From G958296245 sp965262055 (lineage in GTDB: Bacteria; Chloroflexota; Dehalococcoidia; Lucifugimonadales; G958296245), in NCBI GenBank assembly GCA_965262055.1, contig CBDHEI010000002.1, positions 2,294,001 to 2,358,000 on the forward strand: a stretch of DNA of 64,000 nucleotides, given 5' to 3'. A program made the position numbers and the translations under genes. How positions within the stretch are numbered: the stretch's first letter is position 1; each line of letters opens with the position of its first letter. Below, in pieces: positions 44,364-51,949 of this stretch. The notes beneath the pieces were generated by a model. The model was not told the origin of the DNA. It searched no databases and worked only from the letters and a program-made list of their open reading frames with translations.

Positions 44364-46649
44364 CTAGCGTCCCGCGCCGACCGGCTCCTCCTCTCTTTCC
44401 TGCTCCATTTCCAGCGCCCACTCGAACAGGGACATGGCTGCGGGCTGAGGCTTGCGGCTCCGGCCCTTGGGCTTCACCGGCTCCTCGGCCATGAACTCCG
44501 CCCAGGAGAACAGCGACTGCTGCGGCTCCGGGGCCTCGTCACTGTGGCCGTTCCCGTTGGCGTGGTGCCCGGTGTCCAGGACCAGCTCGACCGTCGGCCC
44601 GATGCCGCCTGCGTGGTGGCCGTTGCCGTTGACCGCGACGGCCTCCGGCTCGACCTCGACGACCTTCCAGTCGTCGTCCACCAGGTACTCCTCGGCGCTG
44701 GCCTCGGCGTCCCTGGCCTGGGCGAAGACGGACTCCACCGTCTCCGTCTCGTTCTCCTCATCGTCGCCGCTGACGATCTTCCTCGCCAACGCCATCATTA
44801 TGTCGTCGCCGTCGTCGCCGTAGGCGGCCAGCCCGTCCTCCGGCAGCTCGCCCTCCACCGCCAGGGAGCTCTGCATCTTCTTCGCCACCAGCTTCAGCGC
44901 GTCGGCCTGGAGCGTGTTCCGGTAGGACATGAACACCACCTTCACCGGGCGGGTCTGCCCGATGCGCCACGACCGCCGCGACGCCTGCCGGACCACGTAC
45001 ACGCTATAATCCGTTTCGTCCCAAACGATAGTCGGGAAGTCGATGAGGTCGAGGCCGGTCTGCACCAGCCTGGGGTGGCAGATGAGGACGTCGATGCCCT
45101 CCTGCACCCTGTCGGCCACCCACGCCTCACGGCGGTTCGGGGCCACCGCGTCGGCCTTCATCACCGCCACCCTGAACCCGTGCCGGGTGAGGATGTCGTC
45201 CATCCGCCCCGTGATGTCCCTGGTCCCCGTATGGGTGACGTAGACCAGCACCCGCCTTCCCTCCAACCGCTCGGCGGCCACCAGGTCGATGAGCGCCTTC
45301 TCCTTCGGGTAGAGCTTCTCCTCGGACAGGGGCGGCACCTGCACGATGACGTCCCCGCTCCGGGGGTCGAAGACCGTCTCCCCCCTGGTGCAGCCATCCG
45401 GGTAGGCGAGGAGGGTCTGGAGGTAGGTCGCCAGCAGCCGCTTGGAGCCGCTCTTGAGGGCGGCCGCCAGCTCCTTCCGCAGCTCCTCGAATACGGTGTT
45501 GTAGGCCGTACGCTGGGAGTAGCCGGTCGCGTCCTCCTCCGAGTCCATCGAGGACACGAGGATCTTCTCCTCGTAGTCCGGCAGGCCGGAGGCAACGTCC
45601 GCCAGTCTGAGGAAGACCGTGTTGCCTATGATGTGGAAGAGGGCGCTGGGAACGAGGCCCGGCCTCTCCCTGACCACCTTGCGGTACTTGCGCCGCCTGC
45701 TGTTGCGCCCGTCCTCCACCGCGTCGTCGTCGGGCTTGCCGACGGTGATCTCCTCGAAGCCGTACCGTTGTATCCAGCGGTGCTCGTCGGAGCGCCCGAA
45801 CTCCGTGCGAATCTCCGGGGAGAACCGATAGAGCAGGTGGAAGATGGTCGAGGAGTACCCGCCGAGCAGCGTGCCGGTCAGGCTGAGGGACTTGCCGCAC
45901 ACGTCGGCGAGGATGCCGGCGGCGATGCCCTGGGCCGAGCCACGCCCCTTGAACTCATGTACCTCGTCGCCGATCAGCAGGTCGAAGAAGCCCTTCATCC
46001 TGTGCTTGATGTAGTCGGCCAGCGGGTAGCGGGCCGGGCCGGACCTGTCCGCCTGCCAGAGGGGAGAGCCGCAGCCGGCGCAGGTGTGCTTTCTGCGGTT
46101 CAGGTCGGCGTCGGTCAGGGGCACGCCGTCCTTGTCCACGATCTGCGCCGTGCAGTCGGGGCAGCAGGGAACCCGGAACGGCTCCCCAGTCTCCTCCTCC
46201 CGCAGGAGCCTTCCCTTCGAGACGGCCCACCGCTGTATGACGGCGGGCATCCAGCGGTAGGACAGCTTGGCCTTCTCCCGGCTCATCACCGCGAAGAGGG
46301 GGCCGGAGCCGACGGAGAGGCGGAGCCGCTCCAGGTCGGTGATGGACTCGACGATGGCGGCGCGGACGCCGGGCACCGTCTGCTCGATCTCCCGCTTCCA
46401 CTTGGGGACCAGGTGGGGCGGGCAGATGACGAGAATCCGCTCGAAGCCCGCCATGTATGCCGCCGCCGCGCCGATAAAGGTCTTGCCGGTTCCCATCTCT
46501 CCGACGACGGTGGTGCCCCGGTGGGCCTTGAGGGAGAGGGCCGCGCCCCTGATGGCGTCGGCCTGCGCCCCCAGGGGCTTGCGGAGCAGCCTGGGGAGCG
46601 TGCCGCCGTTCTCCGAGGGCCGGTAGAGCGGCGGGTAGGACTCCACCAC
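44364..46649 (-). CDS. SNF2-like superfamily 2 helicase/ATPase
   Basis: This 761-residue protein has the two RecA-like lobes of SF2 helicases: Walker A GEMGTGKT at 50-57, DEVH motif II at 228-231, and a late motif QASRRSWRIGQTRPVKV like motif VI of SNF2 proteins. A zinc ribbon is inserted between them (Cys162, Cys163, Cys166, Cys190, Cys193). The C-terminus is acidic with NGNGH repeats. Such proteins move along or remodel DNA and are common cargo of conjugative elements. The annotated start is GTG 46649, but ATG at 46681-46683 has a GGAGG site upstream and would give MDTFKDAIAKRVVESYPPLY if one base were removed, so the true start may lie there behind a 1-base indel. It is transcribed away from the conjugation genes. 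Confidence 0.85.
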   Translation of the reverse strand: MVESYPPLYRPSENGGTLPRLLRKPLGAQADAIRGAALSLKAHRGTTVVGEMGTGKTFIGAAAAYMAGFERILVICPPHLVPKWKREIEQTVPGVRAAIVESITDLERLRLSVGSGPLFAVMSREKAKLSYRWMPAVIQRWAVSKGRLLREEETGEPFRVPCCPDCTAQIVDKDGVPLTDADLNRRKHTCAGCGSPLWQADRSGPARYPLADYIKHRMKGFFDLLIGDEVHEFKGRGSAQGIAAGILADVCGKSLSLTGTLLGGYSSTIFHLLYRFSPEIRTEFGRSDEHRWIQRYGFEEITVGKPDDDAVEDGRNSRRRKYRKVVRERPGLVPSALFHIIGNTVFLRLADVASGLPDYEEKILVSSMDSEEDATGYSQRTAYNTVFEELRKELAAALKSGSKRLLATYLQTLLAYPDGCTRGETVFDPRSGDVIVQVPPLSEEKLYPKEKALIDLVAAERLEGRRVLVYVTHTGTRDITGRMDDILTRHGFRVAVMKADAVAPNRREAWVADRVQEGIDVLICHPRLVQTGLDLIDFPTIVWDETDYSVYVVRQASRRSWRIGQTRPVKVVFMSYRNTLQADALKLVAKKMQSSLAVEGELPEDGLAAYGDDGDDIMMALARKIVSGDDEENETETVESVFAQARDAEASAEEYLVDDDWKVVEVEPEAVAVNGNGHHAGGIGPTVELVLDTGHHANGNGHSDEAPEPQQSLFSWAEFMAEEPVKPKGRSRKPQPAAMSLFEWALEMEQEREEEPVGAGR

Positions 46650-46873
46650 CCTCTTGGCGATGGCGTCCTTGAACGTGTCGCATGAAACCTCCGAGGTTCA
46701 TGTGAGTCGTCCTCCTTTTCGTGGTAGTTAGAGGACGACGCCGGAACCCGGGACGCACGTCTCCATCAGTCGCCGCCGCAAGGCGGAGAGCGACGGGAGA
46801 CGGACTGCGCCGCCCCAGCGGGGGCGGTCGGGTTCCGGCAACGCCCCCAGGCGAATGCTTGAACGTGCGAAGG

Positions 46874-46939
46874 CCCGCCCACGGCGGGACTCGCGTATGC
46901 GGCCCGGTGCGGGCCGTCCCAGGCTGCTCCGAGGCAGCC
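46874..46939. other. Cluster of three short hairpins between helicase and multi-HTH genes
   Basis: Three stems lie close together: CCCGC/GCGGG (46874-46888), GGCCCG/CGGGCC (46901-46915) and GGCTGC/GCAGCC (46922-46939). On the minus strand they follow the regulator stop codon and precede the helicase, so they could end one transcript or structure the leader of the next. The rest of the 46684-46966 gap shows no gene. Confidence 0.35.
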
Positions 46940-46966
46940 GCCCATCATGCGGTGCGTCATGGAGCC

Positions 46967-48058
46967 CTACGCAGCTGCCGTCTCCGGCTGCTTCAGCATG
47001 GCGGAGTAGCCCCGCTCGACGACGTGCGTGACCGAGACCCTGCCCATGCCGTCGTACCCGGCGCGGTAGGCGAACTCCGCCATCGCGCCCCAGGGGACAC
47101 GGCCTCCGACCCGGACGGTCCCGCCGCCGGACTTGGCGCCGCGCCCGGGGCCACCGGCGCCGCGAACGACCATCCCGCTCCGCTCACCCTTCCGCCAGCC
47201 CAGCACCTTCACCTCGGCGGGCATGACCCGCTCCGCACTCGTCGGCTGGAACAGGACGCCATGCAGCCCCTTCAGCACGCCCGCCGACGGGGAGGACTTG
47301 CCGTTCATGATCTGGGAGAGATGGGCCGAGCTGATGCCCGCTCGCCGGGCGACCTCGTTCTGGCTGAAGCCGTGGGCGTTCATCCGGTCCCACACGGCCT
47401 CCCGGTCGATGCAGGCGGGCTGCGCGGGCGCGACCTTCACCGGGGCCTCCAGCGCCGACGCGACCCGCGCCTGGACCTTCACGCCCATGTTGCTATGACC
47501 CCGCGCCACCATTGACATGTAGCCGTAGGAGACGCCCACGCGGTCAGCCAGGTCCCGCAGGTTCATGCCCAACTCCCTGGCCCGCTCCCGGATGTAGCTG
47601 CTCTCCCCGGCCACGACGACGCCCTGGCGGTTGGCGCACTTGGCGGGCGCGACCTTCGCCGGGGCCTGCAACGTCGACTCGACCCTGGCCTGGACCTTGA
47701 CGCCCATGCTCTGGCGGCCACGGGCAACCTGCGTCATGTAGCTGTAGGACACGCCAACGCGGTCGGCCAGGTCATGCATGGTCATGCCCAGGGTGCGTGC
47801 GCGCTCCCTGATGAAGCTGCTCTCGCCGGTCACCACGCCGCCCTGGCGGTAGACGGTCCCCTGCCCGGGGACCTCTCCCAAGACCGCCATGGCCTTCTCG
47901 CGCATCTTCGGAGTCCACGGCCTCTTCCCGTTCGCAATCTGCGAAAGGTAGCCAACGGACACGTCCATCAGCGCCGCAAGCTCCTTCATGGTGATCCCCC
48001 GCCGCCTCGCAGCAGCCCTGATCTCGCTCTCGGTTCTGTCAATGCTCGTAGCTGTCAT
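46967..48058 (-). CDS. Regulator with four XRE-type HTH domains
   Basis: From the preferred start MTATSID at 48058, with AGGAGG eight bases upstream, the protein has 363 residues. The frame is open to 48190, but that extension lacks a ribosome-binding site. Four HTH_XRE-like domains are visible at about 12-60 (TMKELAALMDVSVGYLSQIA), 80-125 (TMHDLADRVGVSYSYMTQVA), 150-195 (NLRDLADRVGVSYGYMSMVA) and 215-260 (SQNEVARRAGISSAHLSQIM). Domains 2 and 3 are near copies, each followed by MGVKVQARV. The C-terminal 100 residues are basic and glycine-rich (GAGGPGRGAKSGGGTVRVGG). It probably binds several operator half-sites in one chain and controls the element. A structured leader precedes it. Confidence 0.8.
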   Translation of the reverse strand: MTATSIDRTESEIRAAARRRGITMKELAALMDVSVGYLSQIANGKRPWTPKMREKAMAVLGEVPGQGTVYRQGGVVTGESSFIRERARTLGMTMHDLADRVGVSYSYMTQVARGRQSMGVKVQARVESTLQAPAKVAPAKCANRQGVVVAGESSYIRERARELGMNLRDLADRVGVSYGYMSMVARGHSNMGVKVQARVASALEAPVKVAPAQPACIDREAVWDRMNAHGFSQNEVARRAGISSAHLSQIMNGKSSPSAGVLKGLHGVLFQPTSAERVMPAEVKVLGWRKGERSGMVVRGAGGPGRGAKSGGGTVRVGGRVPWGAMAEFAYRAGYDGMGRVSVTHVVERGYSAMLKQPETAAA

Positions 48059-48082
48059 GTCGCTTCCTCCTGTAATGAAGAA

Positions 48083-48149
48083 GCGGGACCGCCCCCTTGT
48101 CGGAGACAGTCCCGCTCGAATCCGTGTCCCGATGGTCGGGACTGTCTCC
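48083..48149 (-). promoter_or_regulatory. Candidate attenuator with mutually exclusive hairpins in the multi-HTH leader
   Basis: In transcript order, X (48149-48137, GGAGACAGTCCCG) is perfectly complementary to Y (48114-48102, CGGGACTGTCTCC). The start of Y (GCGGGAC, 48115-48109) is also complementary to Z (GTCCCGC, 48089-48083). X:Y and Y:Z cannot form together. The Y:Z hairpin is followed by TTCTTC and lies directly before the AGGAGG site of the 48058 start, so it could end transcription or mask translation. The function is inferred from pairing only. Confidence 0.45.
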
Positions 48150-48190
48150 TTGGGTGGCGTTGTTGCCGTGGCGAATGGCCGGTGCGGCAT

Positions 48191-48263
48191 CCCGGAATCA
48201 AGTCCGGGGCGGCCTCTGTGGAAGGCCGTGTGCGGGGCAAGCCCCCGGAATCAAGTCCGGGGC
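48191..48263. repeat. Two copies of a 20-bp palindromic repeat
   Basis: CCCGGAATCAAGTCCGGGGC occurs at 48191-48210 and 48244-48263. Each copy folds as CCGGA/TCCGG around ATCAAG. They lie in the roughly 490-bp gap (48059-48548) that holds no gene. The remainder of the gap is GC-rich with further small stems (for example near 48390-48415). Confidence 0.6.
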
Positions 48264-48548
48264 AGGCTCCGTCGTGCATAGGGCACAGGTCCCACCCCCG
48301 GCCGGAGTCGAGGAGAAGACCTGTGCGACGCGTGTGGGGTTGGGGGAAGAGGGATGGAAGCCCGCAGGGGAGCAGGCGGAGGAGGCAACGCCCCCCGTGC
48401 GGGGCGCTGCCTGGTGGAACGGAGCGCGGGTGCAAGCAGTCGCAAGAAGGCGACGCCCCGGGGTCCACGCAGAGCATTGAAGCGCCCCGTTTGCCTTACG
48501 GGTCGTCAACCGTTGCTTGCGCTACGACAGCGCCGGGCCACTCTCCGG

Positions 48549-49034
48549 TCAGGGCCGAGGGCAAGCCTTCGCCAAGGGCCTCAGCCCCCGCAGGCTGCGC
48601 CCCGAGACCAGCTTGCCGGGCGGCCAGCGCATCCCCAGGACCGCCGCAACCTCAAGCGTCCCGCCGTCTCCGGTGGGCACCAGAGCGGCGGCCTGTCCCG
48701 CGCCCTGACTGTAGACCAGCGCGTCCCGGTCCCCGAACCGCCGCTTCACCAGGTCCGTCCACTCGGCGTAGGCCCACCGAGCCTGATGCGGCTCAGCCTT
48801 CGTCGTGTCCGTGCCGGCGAAGACCGCCAGCGCCCCGTCGATGTCCCCCGCCTGCCTGAGCCGCCGCGCCTCATGGACGCTCTTGGCCACGCTCGCTGTC
48901 TCCGTCGCCGATGCCGTCTCCTGCTCCTTGAACAGCGCCGCAATGAGCCGGTCGACCAGCTCTTCGAGGCTGCGCCGGGGCCGAGCTTCCGTCATCGTCC
49001 GATTGCCAGTTGCCAATGTTGCCGTTGTCATCAC
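48549..49034 (-). CDS. Hypothetical protein, helical, element-associated
   Basis: This 161-residue protein has no recognised function. Residues 20-60 are helical and charged (SLEELVDRLIAALFKEQETA, AKSVHEARRLRQAGDIDGAL). The centre, GALAVFAGTDTTKAEPHQAR and YAEWTDLVKRRFG, looks like a small folded domain, possibly TPR-like. The C-terminus (GLRPLAKACPRP) seems unstructured. No membrane segment is seen. The start is the ATG at 49034, after GAAGGAGGTCGTG. It lies between a terminator-like hairpin and the multi-HTH regulator on the same strand. Confidence 0.6.
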   Translation of the reverse strand: MMTTATLATGNRTMTEARPRRSLEELVDRLIAALFKEQETASATETASVAKSVHEARRLRQAGDIDGALAVFAGTDTTKAEPHQARWAYAEWTDLVKRRFGDRDALVYSQGAGQAAALVPTGDGGTLEVAAVLGMRWPPGKLVSGRSLRGLRPLAKACPRP

Positions 49035-49089
49035 GACCTCCTTCTGTGTTGTGTTGCCTTTGGATTGCGCCCGCTTGCGGGCAAAGAAG

Positions 49090-49119
49090 AAGGGCCGTCC
49101 CCGGATGGAGACGACCCTT
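49090..49119 (-). terminator. Terminator-like hairpin between two small genes
   Basis: Bases 49107-49119 and 49090-49102 form a 13-bp stem with two G-U pairs and a 4-base loop. On the minus strand TTCTTCTTTG follows. It lies between the small membrane protein gene and the 161-residue gene, so it may end or attenuate the transcript. Confidence 0.5.
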
Positions 49120-49154
49120 GCGTGTTGGGATGGGTTGTGAGCGGCCCGAAGCCG

Positions 49155-49388
49155 TCAGCGGCGGAACCTCCGAACCGTGCGCCGCACGAGGAACCGCCTG
49201 AGCAGCAGCGCGCCGATGCCCAGGCCGACCGCGTTCAGGAAGACCAGCTCGCCGTCGGTCGTCAGCAGTGGCCCGAACAGCAGCGCCGCGACCACGACCG
49301 CTATCGTCAGCCGCTTGCGCCGCCGGATGAATCCGCCCGCCTTGACCGCGAGTCCCTTGACCTTTGGAACCAGTTCCTTGACGTGCAT
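49155..49388 (-). CDS. Small basic membrane protein
   Basis: The 77 residues hold two hydrophobic stretches, LTIAVVVAALLFGPLL (about 28-43) and LVFLNAVGLGIGALLL (about 48-63). Arg/Lys clusters precede and follow (FIRRRKR and RRFLVRRTVRRFRR). It should be an inner-membrane hairpin with both ends in the cytoplasm. The ATG at 49388 follows AAAGGAGGCGTCT, a strong ribosome-binding site, which supports it as a real gene despite its size. No family was recognised. It sits in the regulatory arm of the conjugative element. Confidence 0.65.
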   Translation of the reverse strand: MHVKELVPKVKGLAVKAGGFIRRRKRLTIAVVVAALLFGPLLTTDGELVFLNAVGLGIGALLLRRFLVRRTVRRFRR

Positions 49389-49390
49389 AG

Positions 49391-49863
49391 ACGCCTCCTT
49401 TCCGTTGCTGACCCGCGCCGGCCTCCAGGTCGCTGGACGTGGACCAGTCGGGGGATACCCGGATGCCCACGTCGAACTCTCTTACCCGCGATGAATCGGG
49501 CTTCAGGCGGGCCGGGTCGCTCGCGGACTGCTTCCCGTCCAATGTGTGCAGCTGCCCGCATCTCTTGCAGTACCAGCCGTCCGAGCCTCTGTAGCCCACC
49601 CCCGCCCGCGCAAAGGAATGGCAATATCATCCGACTCCCATATCATCGAGCCAGCCCACCCCCGCCCGCGCAAAGGAATACTCGCAGCCGCAGACCTCGA
49701 GAGACAACCTGAACGTGTCGAAGACGTTGCCCTCGGCGTCTCGCAGGGAGCAGAGGCGGGTCCGTGGGTTGAGGACCACGCGGTCGCCGATCACCTGCCG
49801 TTCGCCCTTCTGATACCGACCAACTCGCCTGTCCATGTGCGCTACCTCCTTGCTGAATCTCAT
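49391..49863 (-). pseudogene. Zinc-ribbon-like small protein split by a 60-bp in-frame insertion
   Basis: From ATG 49863 (or MDRRVGRYQK at 49836) the frame reads FRLSLEVCGCEYSFARAGVG and WLDDMGVG, then a TGA at 49627-49629. After the stop the same frame continues SFARAGVG again, then YRGSDGWYCKRCGQLHTLDG. Deleting 60 bp joins CGCEYSFARAGVGYRGSDGW to YCKRCG and restores a two-CxC/CxxC zinc ribbon. The insertion carries a 27-bp duplication of the local sequence. The downstream part runs through the neighbouring small membrane gene in another frame, so the true 3' end is uncertain; 49391 is a conservative limit. Confidence 0.5.
49593..49679. repeat. 27-bp direct repeat, 60 bp apart
   Basis: AGCCCACCCCCGCCCGCGCA-AAGGAAT occurs at 49593-49619 and 49653-49679 (hyphen added for reading). 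The copies are exact and bound the insertion that splits the zinc-ribbon gene. Confidence 0.85.
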
Positions 49864-50584
49864 GCCGTTGACTCCGTGAATCCGTGTTGCCGTTCCGACG
49901 ACGTCCGCAGTCCGACCACGCCCGCAGTCCGACCACGAGTCGAACGGGAGAGACGCCGGGGTGAGAAAGACGCAGCTCGGCCCAAGGTCACATCACGGAG
50001 AATCGACCTGGGGGAGCTGCTGCGAAATGGGGTATGCGACCGGCCTGCAGATCGACCACAGAACGGCGCGGTGAGGACGCAGCGAGACCCGGGAGCTACG
50101 TCGGTAACGTCCTGGGATGCTGCGAGAAGCGGAAGCGACGCAGACCTACGACGTCATCGCAGGCCAGCGTGCGTTGAAGCTGCGACCCAACCGCGTGACG
50201 ATTGTGCCGCAGGCATGAGGAATGGCCGGGGCGCAGGGCGCACTCCGACCAGGGTGTCCGAGGGGCCGAAGCGAGAGACGCTCCAACCGCTGCGAATGTG
50301 TCCTCCGAGGCGAACCATCGGGAGAGCGAGGCTCAATCCTTCCGGTCCGATCCCCTGGGCGGCTGTTCGGAGAGCGAGGCTCGATCCTATGCAGCCGGTC
50401 CCGGATTCGGGGGACGGGAATCCTCCAGGTTTCTAGGCACGAAACGCTGGAAAAGCCAGAAACTGCGTCAATTATCGCCCGAACAACCGAGCGAATGGAA
50501 GGCTTCGGAGGGGGTTTCGGGCCAACCCAACGTGGATTGCTCGCACCGATTTAGCGCCCTTTTCGCTGGGACTTAGCACCCGCC
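49864..50584. other. 720-bp stretch without a convincing gene
   Basis: No open frame here shows protein-like composition or a ribosome-binding site. The sequence is rich in short repeated words (CGCAGTCCGACCACG twice near 49906-49938; GGAGAGCGAGGCTC twice near 50329 and 50371) and carries one copy of the 20-bp motif also found at 51595. It may be the leader or control region of the small minus-strand genes. Confidence 0.4.
50536..50555 (-). promoter_or_regulatory. 20-bp element-specific motif, copy 1
   Basis: On the minus strand it reads GCTAAATCGGTGCGAGCAAT. It differs by one base from the motif at 51595-51614. Both copies lie upstream of minus-strand genes in the regulatory arm. It could be an operator or promoter element; no direct evidence shows which. 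Confidence 0.35.
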
Positions 50585-50615
50585 GAAAACCGGCCCCAGA
50601 GCCGTCTCCGGGGCC
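50585..50615 (-). terminator. Intrinsic terminator of the HTH-like gene
   Basis: GGCCCC at 50610-50615 read on the minus strand begins at the stop codon and pairs with GGGGCC at 50592-50597. AGA/TCT pairs extend the stem, and TTTT follows at 50589-50586. Position and shape fit a Rho-independent terminator. Confidence 0.6.
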
Positions 50616-51511
50616 TACTTCCGCCACAGCCACAGGGTGAGGACCTTGCGCACCCAGCGCAACAGCTTTCGCTTCCGCAACGCCACCCGTGTGTCGGCCA
50701 GCGCCTTCCAGCGGTGGGTGGTCTGGCCCTTGCGCCCGAAGCCCCTGAGCGGCTGTTTCTCAGGCGGCAGCGTCAGCCCGTGCTCCTCCAGCATCGCCAG
50801 TTCCAGCACCAACAGCCGCTCCTCCGTCGTGAGCCACGACAGGCTCTTCCCTCGATGGGGGTGGTCGGCCCGCAGCCTGCGCCACTCCTCGACCAGGGGC
50901 CACGCATCGCCGTAGACCTCCTGGTCATCCTCTGCGGGTTCTTCGGTCACGATCTCCGGGTCCAGACGCCGCTCGGTGAAGGGCTGGCGAGGACGCAACC
51001 CCGCCACCGGAGGGGCGGCCCCGGTCTCCGACCGGCCCGCCCCGTCGTCGTGCTCCCCGTCCTGCGCCCCGTCCTGTCCCTGAGACCCGGCGCTGCCGGC
51101 AACCGCAGCCCGAATCTCGCCGAGGCCGTCCCGCAGCTCCTTCGCCAACGCCTCCACGCCACCCTCCAGCGCATCCACACGCTCCCGCAGCTTGGCCACT
51201 TCGGGGTCGTCGCCCGTCCCCAGGAGCCGCTCCAGCGCATCGCCCATGCGTCCGGTGATCTTCCCCGTCTCCTCGGCCCGCGCCAGGGTCTTGTAGTTGA
51301 CCCCCAGCAGCTCGGCCGCCTCCATCTTCCCCTCCTCCCGCACCAGCTCCCGCAGGAACCCGCTCAGCCTGATTCGCCTCAGCTTCTCCACGTCCGGGAC
51401 ACCAGCCCCGTTCCCGTCGTCCTGCACCTCGTCCCCCGTCGTCTCGTCGTCCAGCGGGCCGCCAGCCAACGTCTCGTCCGCCTGTGTCCCGTTCACCTGC
51501 GCCTCGTTCAT
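50615..51511 (-). CDS. HTH-like DNA-binding protein of the conjugative element
   Basis: The 298 residues comprise an acidic, disordered N-terminus (1-40), a HTH-like segment at about 45-80 (LRELVREEGKMEAAELLGVN, YKTLARAEETGKITGRM) and a coiled-coil region (about 95-140; VAKLRERVDALEGGVEALAK). An acidic linker and a basic C-terminal domain (LRKRKLLRWVRKVLTLWLWR) complete it. The likely role is transcriptional control of the element or DNA organisation; no exact family was recognised. The ATG at 51511 has GAGGAGG upstream. Tandem 12-bp repeats immediately before it suggest autoregulation. It is divergent from the conjugation operon across a 438-bp intergenic region. Confidence 0.65.
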   Translation of the reverse strand: MNEAQVNGTQADETLAGGPLDDETTGDEVQDDGNGAGVPDVEKLRRIRLSGFLRELVREEGKMEAAELLGVNYKTLARAEETGKITGRMGDALERLLGTGDDPEVAKLRERVDALEGGVEALAKELRDGLGEIRAAVAGSAGSQGQDGAQDGEHDDGAGRSETGAAPPVAGLRPRQPFTERRLDPEIVTEEPAEDDQEVYGDAWPLVEEWRRLRADHPHRGKSLSWLTTEERLLVLELAMLEEHGLTLPPEKQPLRGFGRKGQTTHRWKALADTRVALRKRKLLRWVRKVLTLWLWRK

Positions 51512-51534
51512 GGTCGAACCTCCTCGCTCTCATG

Positions 51535-51561
51535 TCCTGTAGGGGGCAGTCCTGTAGGGGG
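51535..51561 (-). promoter_or_regulatory. Two tandem 12-bp repeats before the HTH-like gene
   Basis: TCCTGTAGGGGG occurs at 51535-51546 and 51550-51561 (period 15 bp), 24 bp before the start codon at 51511. The repeat spacing and location fit an operator for a self-regulating protein. Confidence 0.4.
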
Positions 51562-51594
51562 TATCTCAACCCCCGATAAGGCCCCGCTCCCCAC

Positions 51595-51614
51595 ATTGCT
51601 CGCTCCGATTTAGC
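51595..51614 (-). promoter_or_regulatory. 20-bp element-specific motif, copy 2
   Basis: On the minus strand it reads GCTAAATCGGAGCGAGCAAT, 19 of 20 bases identical to the copy at 50536-50555. It lies 84 bp upstream of the HTH-like gene in the divergent intergenic region. Confidence 0.35.
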
Positions 51615-51817
51615 AGGATTCCGCTCCCCCGCCCCGATTCCCGCACTTCCCTTTTGGGCATTTACGCCCTCAGACGTTGAACCAACCCTTACCTCGAAGT
51701 GCTCGCAACAACGGCTCCACCACCCCGGATTTCCGCCTATTTCACGTTGGAAATCGCCTACGACTTCCCTTTCGGGAACTGAAGCAAATCCTTGTACACG
51801 GGTATGACACCACATCC

Positions 51818-51872
51818 GGCCTCTCAAAGTGGAGGCCCCATGAGGGGGGCACGTCTGCGTGCCCCCCTCATG
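51818..51872 (+). promoter_or_regulatory. Double hairpin before the conjugation operon; transfer-origin or attenuator candidate
   Basis: Stem 1 is GGCCTC/GAGGCC at 51818-51837. Stem 2 is a perfect 14-bp inverted repeat, CATGAGGGGGGCAC at 51839-51852 with GTCTGC loop and its complement at 51859-51872. They lie 78 bp before the first gene of the conjugation arm, where either an origin of transfer or a leader hairpin would be expected. No U-run follows stem 2. Confidence 0.45.
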
Positions 51873-51949
51873 CACCATGATATTTCGCCCCCCCGACTCC
51901 TCAGACTCGATGGGAGAACAGACGACCCCATCGACGAGGAGGCGAAGAC

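Noticed and set aside
48191..48263. CRISPR-like pair of 20-bp repeats
   Set aside because: There are only two copies, palindromic, with a 33-bp GC-rich spacer and no neighbouring cas genes.
50200..50576. Plus-strand open frames in the 49.9-50.6 kb gap
   Set aside because: Two overlapping frames are open by GC content alone, with no start signal or domain; the region is more likely regulatory.
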